A stretch of DNA of 64,000 nt from Altica lythri (lineage: Eukaryota > Arthropoda > Insecta > Coleoptera > Chrysomelidae). The notes under the pieces were generated by a model. It searched no databases and had not been told where the DNA came from. It was given only the letters and a program-made list of their open reading frames with translations. Where the stretch lies: positions 42,269,074 to 42,333,073 of the forward strand of contig OZ034804.1 of NCBI GenBank assembly GCA_964028335.1, read 5' to 3'. A program made the position numbers and the translations under genes. Position 1 is the first letter of the stretch; the number at the start of each line of letters is the position of its first letter. This document shows positions 24,201 to 32,765 of this stretch, in pieces.

Positions 24201-27200
24201 TGTACCATTGATCAGCAAAACAATAGGCCAAAGAGGTCATGTATTTCTTGGGCCTCGTATATTTCTTATCTGTTGAAATAAAATCCAGATGTTTAAAGTA
24301 AGAGTAAAAAATTGGATCTTTTCACAGATCCGATATCCATAATATGTTAGAAATTATGAAAAAAAAAGAAATAAACAAAAAAAATTCTGAAAAATAGATA
24401 AACCTTTCTGTTTATTTCTATTTAAATAAAAAAAGTTTTAATTTTTATTTACATCGGAACTGAGTCAAGTAATTAAACATTATTCGGTGATTCTTCATCG
24501 ATATATAACTATAGTCATTTCCGTTGTGAACCGAGATTATTTGTGTATTTACAGATAACAATACCTATATCGAAAAGAACATGTGTATATTTTATGCTAG
24601 TTATTATATAAAAGAAACTATATCAGCAAATGATAAAATAAAACTATAACATATAGTGTTATATAAATAAAATACATTCACAAATCAATTTTTGATAAAA
24701 GTTTCAATATGTCTTAAATTAGATTGCATATTCGGTATTTTCAGTTAAATAATCAAAATAATTATTTATGAAACAGTTCGTGAAGTATACTTTTTGCGCA
24801 CGCACGCGATGTTTATCGCTATATATCGCGTAAGTGCGCAAAAAGCACTTCACGCACAGTTTTATACAATATTTTATCTACGATAAACAAATAAAAAATA
24901 AATACAAATTCAAATTTGAAAATTTAAACTACAAAACTGTCAGAATAACTTTTGTTGAAATTTAATGCTCTCATAGCAACACCATGACAACGCGAATGCT
25001 AAGGATATTTGATTATATGAAGGTGTGTCAAAAACAGTGCGAAAAAGTAAATCCCATTTAAAATACATTGTTACTTCACGCACACTTTTAATCCTTCACG
25101 CACTGCTGTCTATAATGACAGTTTTCACGAACTAAAAATTGATACATAATATGAGGTAGAGTAGATAAAATCATTATTTCTTTATTATTTATGTATTTTT
25201 TTTAGGGTCCAATTATTGAAAACATATCTCGTCGCTGTGGTGGTTTCCTTCGACAGTTGTCCCTTCGTGGTTGCCAGTCTATCGCTGATGGTTCAATAAA
25301 AACGCTCGCTCAACTCTGTCCGAACATCGAAGATCTAAACTTGAATACCTGCAAGAAACTTACTGATGCCACCTGTAATGCCCTGTCTCGACATTGTCCG
25401 AAATTACAAAGACTTAGTCTTGATAGTTGTGCTAGTATTACCGATAATTCTCTTAAAGGTAACTTTTATTGTCATATTAAAAAGAAGCTTTTAATGTTAG
25501 ATTGGAAAGAGGTGATCTGTATAACTGTCTTTGTCTCCACTTTCGAGTCAGCCAAAGCTCCCACTGTTCCTCCTAGTCTCCCTCTTCACTTTTTTCACTT
25601 TCGAATACACCAAGCCTGCGTCAACTTGTAATAAGTGCCTCTTATACCTTGCCTATTGTTACTTAGAAAACACGTGTTGTATGTAATTTTCTTATATTAA
25701 AATATGATTTAATTATATTCAATTAAGACAGAATGTTTTTTGACACGAATTTCCTTTCGCACCTGATAACTTGATTATGATAATTGAAAAAAAGTAGGTG
25801 CTATCAAGATTACCCTTAGTCTTCTTAGCCTCTGACATCAGCGGAAATAAGCCTTTTTCAAGTTTTTTTTACGTATTTTTTCACGTTTTTTTTTTCACTT
25901 ACTACTGCTTCAAAAAATCGCACACATTTTTTAGTACCCTTAAGAAAGCGTTATATATTAATTTTTGAAAATTCCGCTATTTTTTAATCAAGATAGCTGT
26001 AGGTCTATGTTTTAATGTGAATATTGTTAACAACTACTTTCATAATTTTTTTCAGATTTCTCCGCGAAATGCACCACCTCCAAAAATGTGAAAACCCCGA
26101 ATTTTCAATAATTTATACCGATTTTTGACTTATACCAAAGGCGGAAACTCCATTTATTTTGCTTAGTGATTTTTGGTCGATTATTGTGATTTTCGGATTG
26201 GGAATGACGAAGGTTGTGTTCATATTTGTTATTAAATGATGTAGTTTATCAAAGTATACCCCACTCCTTTTACCATATTTTTTTGATAAATCTTTTAATC
26301 CCAAAAATTTGTATTAAACCGCAATAAAAACATATTTACAGCACACCTTGGCATAAGTGATATAGATATAAAAAAAAATATTTTCGTTATTCGAACTCTT
26401 GTGCAAGCCCAAAATCACAAGAATCGACCAAAGATCAAAATGTGACTGATAAATGGAATTTCCGCTTTTTTTTTGAGATGATGTACTTATTAGGAAAACC
26501 TGAAAAAATAATGGAGGTTTGTTCAACCAAAATGTATCATTAAACGTTGAATTTACACCTTCCTCAATATATACACTCTGGTGTAAGTCAAAATTCGCCA
26601 TAAATACTGAAAATTCGAGATTTTCGCATTTTTGGAGGTGGTGTACCTACCTCGCGGAAAAAACTAAAAAAAATTTAAGCAATTTTGAGCAATATGCACA
26701 TTAAAAAATGGATCTACAGCTATCTTGGTTAAAAATTGAGGGATGTTCACATATTTTTATTTTAGATTTTTTACATTTCCTTACAGGTACCAAAAAATTG
26801 TGTATGATATATAAAAATGTCATCACATTTTGTGCATTTTTAGAGCAGTAGCAATTAAGGTAAGAAAATAAAATAGAACGTGAAAATGACGTATTTCTGC
26901 TGATTCAAGGGGGATCAGAAGAAGGTGGTTGTGACAGCACCTACATTTTTTTTAACTAGCCCAATCAAGTAATCAGGTGCAAAAAGTAATCAGTGTCAAA
27001 GGATATTTCGACTGTCTTAGTCCAGGATACCCTTTTTTTTAAACAAAATGATATAAAACGTATTTTTTCTGCGCGCCAAATATATCATTAAAAGCTTTGC
27101 TTCCATTGGAATTTACCAAGTTCCACATGTTTTTTTTTCTGAAAGACTTTTATTAAACATTATTTTCTATTTTTAGCTTTAAGTGACGGTTGTTCAAATT

Positions 27201-30200
27201 TAACTCACATAAACATTAGCTGGTGTAGTAATATTACAGAAAATGGCGTCGAAGCATTATCTAGAGGTTGTCCAAGATTAAAAAGCTTTATTAGCAAAGG
27301 TTGCAGGCATATCACCTCTAGAGCTGTAATCTGTTTGGCACGATTTTGTCATCAGTTAGAAGTAGTCAATTTACACGGTTGCAATGTAAGTATTTTTTAT
27401 CTCTCCACAAATAAAACCTCCAAACTGAATCCTAATTACAATGTTACTAGAACTTAATTTCAATTAACACATTATAAATTCGTTCTAAATAATAATCTCT
27501 GCGTATCTGAAATTATAGTACTATTACTTTTACAGAATATAAGAGACGAAGCAGTTCAAGCATTGGCCGACAAATGTCCTCGTTTACACTACTTGTGTCT
27601 TAGTGCCTGTTCTGGACTTACAGATGCGTCGCTGGTAGCTTTGGCAGCGAACTGCCATCTTTTATCGACATTGGAAGTTGCAGGGTGTTCACTTTTTACT
27701 GATGCTGCTTTCCAAGCCTTAGCTAGGGTATGAATATGAGAAATCATTAATCTTAAAATTAATCAATTCTAAATTCTTAGTTTTGGTTTTAACATAAATA
27801 TATTTTTCAGAATTGCAGATATTTAGAGAAAATGGACTTAGATGAATGTGTTCTAATAACAGATGCTACACTTATTCATTTAGCCATGGGTTGTCCTAGA
27901 ATAGAATATTTGGTAAATATTTAATTTAAATAAGTCTGTTTTGTCCAAGTCATTCACTTTAAACTAAAATGATAATATATCAGAAACAGATCATCTTTGC
28001 AAACATGGATGACAAAGATAACAATTGTTAAAAAATACCGTGTGGTACTAAAAATAATGCTGTCAAAAGTGACGACAACAATCTTGAAGTTAAAAATTGT
28101 TTTTTTAGTGTTTCTTTATCTGCTAATAGTAATGCAGAACAGTACAACTGAATCTATCTAGCTTCTCCACGGAGTTTATCCAGCCCTGCTGCAGTGGGGT
28201 CTAAAGGAGCTACATCCTCACCTAGTGCAAATATTCGGAGCTTCCCTAGCTTTGAATTATAAATCGAAGTTGTTGAGAGAAGTAAAAACCTGGAAGAATG
28301 GATAACTTGACGACCGATTAGCCGCCTAACTAACATCATTCCCAATTAAAACCGTAGAGAGGCTATGAAAGGTACATAAGGGATACACCAAACCACCACA
28401 TGTCAATCAACAGGAAAATCCACCGATACGGCCCTATATCAAGTGGTTGGTCAAATCGAGCGATCATTGGACAGGAAAGTGTCTACCCTGGGCGTATTCA
28501 TAGATATCGAGTGAGCCACGTTGCCTAAAATAATACTTTCGCTTACTGCCCGAAATGTACTTACAACAGTAAGCGGGTAGATTTTCAGCAAGCTCTCCAT
28601 GCGTGTAATAGAAATAACTGTAAATGACGTCAAGATACGAGGCAAGGTTTTTATCACCTCTACTATGGAACATGGTTCTAGACAGCCTCATACACCGCCT
28701 CAATGAATAGGACAAAATCTAGTAGCCTACGCACGTTACATTGTAATTCTGCCAATAGAAAAGTTAACACCAAGCCCTCTCAACGTTAAAATAAGCTTTG
28801 CTACAGAAGATCTTATGATCAGTGCCGTCGAACCACATGACAGACCTGGAGATTATTTCCCAAGGTCACCATGTGGATCTATACGGCAATCTTGACGTAT
28901 TTGTTAAAGAGGTAGCATTGATGACCATGGTACGTTTTCGCACGGTTGGTATCGAACCCACTGTAGGTACCGGCACCCATAGGGACAGTCTGGAGGGATA
29001 CTACTCTTACAGGCGGATACGTATGCAATCGTACGAAGTTTGTCTTTGACAAATCCTACAAAATATTTACAGATAAGACAGCAGACTCCAACGTTGTGAG
29101 CGCGTATACGGATGGATCAAAAACGCAACAAGGTGTGGGATGTGGCCTCAGTACCGACAGAGCACTTGCTCGCCCCTTTCCAATTTTCCAGATCCAGAGT
29201 ACAACTGAATAATTGTTTCTTATTATAGTATCAACTGAGTCTAAAGTAGTGACATTTGATTACTTAAAAACACAAGACCTTTTTTGGTTAAAAGATCTAA
29301 ATCTCTAATGTTATATTTGTTTTGTACAGACATTATCACACTGTGAGTTAATAACCGATGAAGGAATCCGTCATTTGTCAATGTCACCGTGTGCTGCAGA
29401 AAATTTGACAGTTTTAGAATTAGACAATTGCCCCCTCGTTACAGATGCTTCATTGGAACATTTAACTTCTTGTCACAATTTGCAACGAGTAGAGTTATAT
29501 GACTGTCAACTTATTACTAGGGTTGGAATTAGAAGGCTAAGGGTAAGTAACTTAATAGAATTCCCTAGAAACAATATGCCCATTTTTCAAAATTAAAACC
29601 ATAAGTATATTCTTACAATATAGTACTTTGATTACTGCACATATAATTTACAATATTATTTAAACAATAGCTGAACCGTAGAACTGAGAAAAAGAAATCA
29701 TTGATTGTTAGGTGGTACGAAGTTTGCCACTTATTATTGTATAAATTTTAACACGTTTCTCTTTATTTTAATTACTCTGCTAAACTCTTGTCAACATTCC
29801 AAGAGCAAATAAATGTTGAGGGTAAGGTTTACCCACGAAGTATAGATACCAGGAGTCTACACGGTATAGGCTTTTTCATAATATTTTTGGTACCCAATAA
29901 TCAACCCACATCATAGTTCTAATATTTGCCACTGGCGGCGCGAGTAATCAGGATATACCGATGTTTTTATTATTATGACCACGTCTTAGTGATTATGACA
30001 TTTAAATGTTGCGAAATTAAATTAAATATATAATATTAATTTATTTATTTCAAATTAGTTGTCATAAAAGTTGTCAATAGTAACAAAACTTCCCGCGTAA
30101 GGATTTAAATGAGTATCTCTTGAACACGGGCGCACTCTACCGGCAATAGTTCTGTCCCCTAAATTGAGACCATTTGTTTAACATTACGTTTAGACTCCTG

Positions 30201-31987
30201 GTAGCTATACTTCGTGGGTTTACCCATCACCAATAATCATTAATCGAAACAGCTCTGTCATATCAGATATAAAATCTTCCTGAAATATTAATTACTGCAA
30301 AATAATTATATTATTATCATATTATCTGTCGTGTCTTATGGTTTGAAGACGTTGCTTAGGTGTTCAGCAAAGGCTTTCGCCTTTTCATTATTACTTCTGG
30401 CCCATGTTTCCGCAGTATCATCTCTAAGCGGAGATATTTTTCGTATCGGTCTTTTCATTTTCTTTGTAGCACACCATAATCGTATGTTGTTTCCGTGGGT
30501 GCTCTTGTACATTTTGATATCTTATTGATTGTATAATAGGAGTTACTTAATTCAGATGCTGCTTTGTTAAAGTTTCTTTTATCGATTTCATTTCTATGGT
30601 TTTGTCTTTTTTTTCGAAGTCTTTGTTTTTTTATGATTTTCTCTTTTGCAAAAAATTGGATTATCAGTTTTGGATTTGTCATCGGTAACATTTTGGGAGT
30701 TGCGGGTCAGTCTCCTTTTTGGATTTCTTTTATTAAGTATCCGACAGCATCTTCAATGATCTGTTGTGTCTTAAGTGCAACATCTAATTCAATGATTTCA
30801 TCAACGTTCTAGCGGAATACCTCCCAATTGGTGTTTTGGTTGCATAAGTTTAATATTATAGGACAGTGATCTGATGAGAAAGATCATAATTGCTTACAAT
30901 TTTTAGGTAATTTGGGTTAATTCATTTTATAATAAAGAAGTTGATTTCGTCTGGTATTGTTGCGGCATCGGGCGGCCAATGTGTTCTTCTGTTGCTTTGA
31001 TATCTAAGTTGTTACCTGTATTTGTAGTAATTAATTCTCTGTCCTTTGTTAGTCGGGATTTTAGCATTGTAATTGCTACAACGTATAAATTTGTTTGCAA
31101 GTGTCCTCTGGAAATAGTACATTGTTCTTTTTTATTGTTATGTTTGGGTGGGCAATACTCTACTGACACGATCAATGTACCTGTATGGCTTTCTAAGGCT
31201 ACACTGGTTGCTAGCACGTACTATTTCATAGTGCTTTATACTGCCATTCCTTCGTTAGCTGTGTTAGCTGTATTATCTTAATCTGGATATATGTATGGTT
31301 GAGATGGTTTTTATTTAATTTTATGGGCATATAAACTCATGTACCATTGGCGTTCCACTCGACTAAGTATATTTAACAATTGAGGTATTCGTTAAGATAG
31401 TTTTGAAACAAGCGTTGTGATGAGATTCATATGATTGTTCCTATTTGTGTTATTACATCCCTTCAAAAAATAGTTTGTATTTTTTTATTACGAGTTCATT
31501 ATAAACGTGATCCTTAAATAAACAAACAACTGTTCAGTAGAAAAATAATAGAGTAAATATAATAGAATAAAACCTTGTCATCCCTGTATTCTCTAATTTA
31601 CTAAGTAAGGTTAATTTAAGAGCATAAAAAACATTGGTGGCGTTATTTCCATCTTGGGTATTTGGTAACCATTTGTAGTGGTATTATAAAAGTTTTGGTT
31701 ATCTTTTTCTTGTATTATACGATTTTGTTTTATTACAAGGTTTAGATACGTATTAAAAGTTTCTGTGAATTGTAACAACAGACTTATAGTAACAGCAAAC
31801 CCAAGATAGTGGATAGGAATAAAATTTTGTTTAATCCTTTAATTAAACATTCTTAAAACAATCGGCTTTTTATTTTCAGAACCACTTACCAAATATAAAA
31901 GTACATGCTTATTTTGCGCCGGTGACACCACCTCCAACGGCCGGTGGCAACCGACAGAGATATTGTAGATGCTGTGTCATACTATGA
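9239..31987 (+). CDS. FBXL20: F-box and leucine-rich repeat protein, FBXL20/FBXL2 type (nine exons)
   Basis: An adaptor of an SCF ubiquitin ligase: the F-box binds Skp1 and the LRRs choose the substrate. Exons I place: 9239-9268, 17085-17228, 17401-17598, 25206-25458, 27177-27385, 27536-27727, 27811-27912, 29330-29542, 31880-31987. All have GT-AG borders and matching phases, giving 482 aa (human FBXL20 is about 436). The F-box (KKLPKELLLRIFSYLD) is at about 71-110; about ten cysteine-containing LRRs (for example LNLNTCKKLTDATC) fill 125-450; the protein ends CCVIL, so CVIL is a CAAX box of the geranylgeranylated FBXL2 class, implying membrane attachment. Exon 1 is the least certain: it rests on a good donor, correct phase and an end (RTKFE) like human KSRFE. 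Exon 2 is an insert with no counterpart I recall. Introns of up to 7.8 kb are filled with mobile elements. Confidence 0.93.
9269..11125. other. First part of FBXL20 intron 1: nothing firmly recognised before 10.8 kb
   Basis: Very AT-rich sequence. A 118-codon open frame at 10492-10848 has no domain, no conservation signal I recognise, and overlaps a repeat end at about 10818. From 10857 to 10985 there is a copy of the left end of the repeat described at 15427-16185. Confidence 0.4.
11160..11770 (-). repeat. Inverted copy of the repeat at 15427-16185
   Basis: Read in reverse, this follows 15427-16185 closely, including the GATTTTATCAGTGGGT, CTCAAAGACTATTTTAGC and CCAAACGTTCAGGG stretches. A 130-bp piece of the same left end also lies at 10857-10985 in the opposite orientation, so the copy has long inverted ends. 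No coding sequence. Most likely a non-autonomous DNA transposon or foldback element. Confidence 0.7.
11930..12700 (-). pseudogene. Tc1-like transposase relic
   Basis: The minus strand encodes a broken Tc1-family transposase: VIFTADAP (the remnant of the VxFTDES catalytic block) near 12450 and LPWLANSPDINLIEHMWDFFG (from WPAQSPDLNPIEHLWD) near 12065-12130, followed by a typical EELNNIP end. Stops and indels are frequent and the first catalytic Asp context is damaged, so it is dead. It lies in FBXL20 intron 1. Confidence 0.72.
13138..14515. repeat. Three tandem copies of a LINE/SINE-like 3' tail unit
   Basis: A unit starting near AACAATATT.CAT.TTGTTTTATT recurs at 13138, 13785 and 14153. It contains GACCCGCCTTAGGCGGTTGG and ends AAACAAACCTTTCCTCTTTATAATATTAGTATAGA. 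Spacing is 647 bp then 368 bp, so the first copy carries extra sequence. That end block is the shape of the 3' terminus of RTE-like elements in many insects. No ORF. Confidence 0.75.
15427..16185 (+). repeat. Non-coding repeat, inverted partner of 11160-11770
   Basis: Begins near TTCACATTTAGTGTGCC and shows the same AGGATTTAAAAGTACCCACT block as 10857. It runs to TTTACAAGAGGTTATTT near 16180. Its homology to the reverse complement of 11160-11770 is continuous apart from small indels. The two copies lie 4 kb apart in opposite orientation in the same intron. Confidence 0.7.
16190..17084. other. End of FBXL20 intron 1, no feature seen
   Basis: AT-rich, with a few short open frames and no recognisable element. 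It ends in the exon 2 acceptor TTTTCATTTAG. Confidence 0.4.
17401..17598 (+). CDS. FBXL20: FBXL20 exon 3: F-box
   Basis: Sixty-six codons, phase 0 at both ends, bounded by TTTTTTACAG and GTACTA. It encodes the whole F-box, with LPKELLLRIFSYLD, CRCAQVSKAWNILALDG and NWQRIDLFDFQ, nearly identical in pattern to vertebrate FBXL2/FBXL20. This is the most diagnostic exon of the gene. Confidence 0.95.
17648..18050. mobile_element. Short DNA transposon (MITE) with 10-bp terminal inverted repeats
   Basis: AGGGCTACCG at 17648-17657 is mirrored by CGGTAGCCCT at 18041-18050, bounding 403 bp with no coding potential. The ends preceded by C resemble the CAGGG start of hAT elements. I do not see a clear 8-bp target duplication, so superfamily is uncertain. 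It sits 50 bp after FBXL20 exon 3. Confidence 0.6.
18650..18857. repeat. About 200-bp near-perfect palindrome (foldback element)
   Basis: Left arm TTTAAACCGGCCAGAA then TTAGTTTATTTTTAGGTCAGAAAAT; the right arm is its complement, ending TTCTGGCCGGTTTAAA. The centre is itself palindromic, CCGGTAAAAGCTTTTACCGG. Almost the whole element would fold into a single hairpin. Confidence 0.8.
19092..19969 (-). mobile_element. Internally deleted piggyBac-like element
   Basis: Fourteen-base perfect terminal inverted repeats, CACATTGCCTGCCA at 19092-19105 and its complement at 19956-19969, are each flanked by TTAA (19088-19091, 19970-19973), the piggyBac target. Copies of a TATNTGACTGACA-like motif lie inside both ends and are likely transposase-binding sites. 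Only 878 bp remain, against about 2.5 kb for an autonomous element. The coding remnant is the last part of the transposase on the minus strand. Ends and TTAA look intact, so it could be mobilised by a transposase supplied elsewhere. Confidence 0.88.
19419..19628 (-). pseudogene. C-terminal cysteine-rich domain of a piggyBac-like transposase
   Basis: The frame encodes RRICKSCYKNLI and FGCPHMCIGCFKNIH, whose spaced Cys/His pairs match the zinc-binding C-terminal domain of piggyBac transposases. The stop codon is in its expected place close to one transposon end. The catalytic DDD core is absent, so this is a leftover and not an active gene, unless the DNA-binding tail alone is expressed. Confidence 0.75.
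20262..20372. repeat. Short palindrome with GGGCGGTAAAGTA arms
   Basis: GGGCGGTAAAGTA at 20275-20287 is complementary to 20342-20354 and repeated directly at 20358-20370. The middle holds a second inverted motif (CGGGCGTAAAGTG / CACTTTAGCGACCG). No coding sequence. Confidence 0.7.
20377..20572. repeat. Inverted-repeat element with about 20-bp ends
   Basis: TTGTACTATGCCGAAAGTA near 20379 is mirrored by TACTTTCGGCATAGTACAA near 20551. The approximately 195 bp between carry no ORF. It starts within 10 bp of the previous palindrome and may have inserted next to it. Confidence 0.65.
20581..20697. repeat. Long hairpin with a 22-bp perfect GC-rich core
   Basis: The core arms at 20611-20632 and 20646-20667 are perfectly complementary around a 13-nt loop; weaker pairing extends both arms to about 52 bp (ACACTACATGGGCAAAAAG against CTTTCTGTCCTTGTAGTGT). 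The GC-rich core stands out in AT-rich intron sequence. Confidence 0.8.
20921..21019. repeat. Hairpin with GGGAAAAA..TATTAGATTTTAGCTC arms
   Basis: Arms of roughly 30 bp (TATTAGATTTTAGCTC pairing with GAGCTAAAATCTAATA) flank an inner TGTCTCCC/GGGAGACA stem and a loop CGACGCGAAGCGGA. A different sequence from the neighbouring hairpins. Confidence 0.78.
21480..21662. repeat. TTGACA-type minisatellite
   Basis: About 180 bp built of irregular 7-15-bp units such as ATTTGACA, TTTGACAGTTGACA and TTGACATTTGACAG. The period is not constant. No coding sense. Confidence 0.75.
21709..21830. repeat. Hairpin with about 35-bp arms
   Basis: TATGTATTTCGGGCGTAAAC and GCGTTTATGGACC on the left pair with GGTCCATAAACGC and GTTTTACGCCC..GATACATA on the right. 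The loop contains the small palindrome AGCCCTCGCCTGCGGCTCGGGCT. Confidence 0.78.
22140..23110 (+). pseudogene. I/R1-type LINE RNase H and tail fragment
   Basis: LALECHQTLTEPSQ then VTLNWVKGHGSSKCN (from the RNase H WVPGHxGxxGNE block) near 22410-22510, then a spacer, then LTRHCQLRQHLLRMKLAES and CRGCEQEEETVEHI near 22720-22815, the conserved zinc-like tail of these elements. Multiple frame breaks. FBXL20 intron 3. Confidence 0.72.
23330..24330 (+). pseudogene. Jockey/CR1-type LINE reverse transcriptase fragment
   Basis: The order of RT motifs is normal: FVDPAKAFDTVSHNKRL, YLKDRQQVGQVMN, GVPQGTILGP near 23510, LSFADDTAVFYEGESWDQL near 23610-23660 (a FADD catalytic box), then the thumb and a C-terminal region with QSQLIYDVVAWGSLP and NVLDIRRLFCQS near 23935-24120. 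Stops and small shifts break it at several places. It lacks the endonuclease and is dead. Confidence 0.8.
24774..24860. repeat. Hairpin with TGCGCAC arms
   Basis: TCGTGAAGT and CTTTTTGCGCAC pair with GTGCGCAAAAAG and ACTTCACGC, around an inner GCGATG/ATCGC stem. CTTCACGCAC copies also occur at about 25075 and 25095, so the arm motif is repeated just outside the hairpin. Confidence 0.72.
25735..27005. mobile_element. Giant foldback element in FBXL20 intron 4
   Basis: About 1270 bp whose two halves are complementary over nearly their full length with scattered mismatches and indels. Matching landmarks: TTTGACAC and GCACCTGATAACTTGATT at the left end against the complement of AATCAAGTAATCAGGTGC near 26965; GTAGGTGCT near 25795 against AGCACCTAC near 26937; GCTGTAGGTC near 26000 against GATCTACAGC near 26710; CCACCTCCAAAAATG near 26080 against the complement of CATTTTTGGAGGTGG near 26627. 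Several short open frames inside are by-products. A foldback transposon or a collapsed inverted duplication; both fit. Confidence 0.82.
28140..29215 (+). pseudogene. I-type LINE fragments (RT scrap plus RNase H scrap)
   Basis: STLGVFIDIE near 28478-28510 matches the RT motif GVFLDIEGAFD, and AYTDGSKTQQGVGCGL near 29105-29150 is the RNase H start. The sequence after it (ACTTGCTCGCCCCTTTCCAA) is nearly repeated at 23040, tying it to the element there. Heavily broken; FBXL20 intron 7. Confidence 0.65.
29832..30218. mobile_element. MITE with 28-bp terminal inverted repeats
   Basis: Left end CCCACGAAGTATAGATACCAG then GAGTCTA; the right end is its complement with one mismatch. Both sides carry TTTA (29828-29831 and 30219-30222), a likely 4-bp target duplication. 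The 387 bp have no ORF. Superfamily not assigned. FBXL20 intron 8. Confidence 0.75.
30316..31280 (-). pseudogene. Jockey-type LINE endonuclease fragment
   Basis: The minus strand shows an AP-endonuclease-like stretch (VALESHTGTLIVSVEYCPPK near 31160-31205), a later FSSDHCPIILNL block near 30850-30885 and the following linker up to a KAKAFAEHLSNVF-like motif near 30330-30385. It is frameshifted and has no RT. FBXL20 intron 8, antisense to the gene. Confidence 0.7.
31880..31987 (+). CDS. FBXL20: FBXL20 last exon with prenylation signal
   Basis: Thirty-five codons and a TGA. The peptide contains KVHAYFAPVTPPPTAG and ends RYCRCCVIL. The AYFAPVTPP stretch and the CAAX-type end are conserved in the family. 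The acceptor is TTTTCAG at 31873-31879, in phase with exon 8. Confidence 0.94.
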   Translation, partial: NHLPNIKVHAYFAPVTPPPTAGGNRQRYCRCCVIL

Positions 31988-32765
31988 GGCAACTGCCCCT
32001 TTGGATCCCAAGGTAATAATTCGTAAATGCTATGTGTTCATCGGAAAAAGGCACATAGTATTGGAGATTGGTAAATGCAAGGCGTTTTTCTTGCATCTTT
32101 TTTCATGATCTCCCAAATATTGGTTCATGTAGACCAAAATTGAAATTGTGAAATTCGGAAACAGATATAATATCGGAGACGATGTTGTCTTATCGATTTT
32201 TATGAAATGATTAATGATACTGAATATCACCAAATATTTTAAGTATTGTGTAAACTGTTGTGTTTATATTTTTTTCTTTTACCAAATACAAATACGGTTG
32301 CGTGAGATATAAATGTATACGGATTGTTAAAAAAGTCACATAAATCTCAAGAAAATTCGTCGGTAGTTTTTGTAATTAATACTTTTATTTTATTAAATTG
32401 GTTAACATTTATTGTTGTAATTTTTATTAAATCGTAAAGGAGGATCTCTCTAAATATATATGGATGAATAAGCTTCCGGTGCTGATAAATCTGTAAAACA
32501 TGCACAAATTAAAATATATTGAAGCTACATATTAATAAACAAATAACAATTGAAAGAATCAATTGTGTTCAATTTTACGGTAAACAACATAATAAAACAA
32601 AATACATTGTATTCATTTAGTACGTTATGAAAATATACGATGCATGAACAAACTATTCCAGTTCCTTCCATTTATTCGGATCATCATTTTCTTTTGAATT
32701 TAATATTAAGATATACCTACCCTGTGTTCTATCTTAGTAACTACAATTTGTTATTTTATTGTTTT
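31988..32765. other. Probable FBXL20 3' UTR and AT-rich flank
   Basis: No ORF of interest. Several AATAAA-like signals occur (for example near 32530-32600) but I cannot choose a cleavage site. The 3' part (from about 32640) may already belong to the LTR of the next element. Confidence 0.35.

Noticed and set aside
25257..25631. 124-codon frame treated as a gene
   Set aside because: It is FBXL20 exon 4 read on into its intron; the donor at 25459 ends the coding part.
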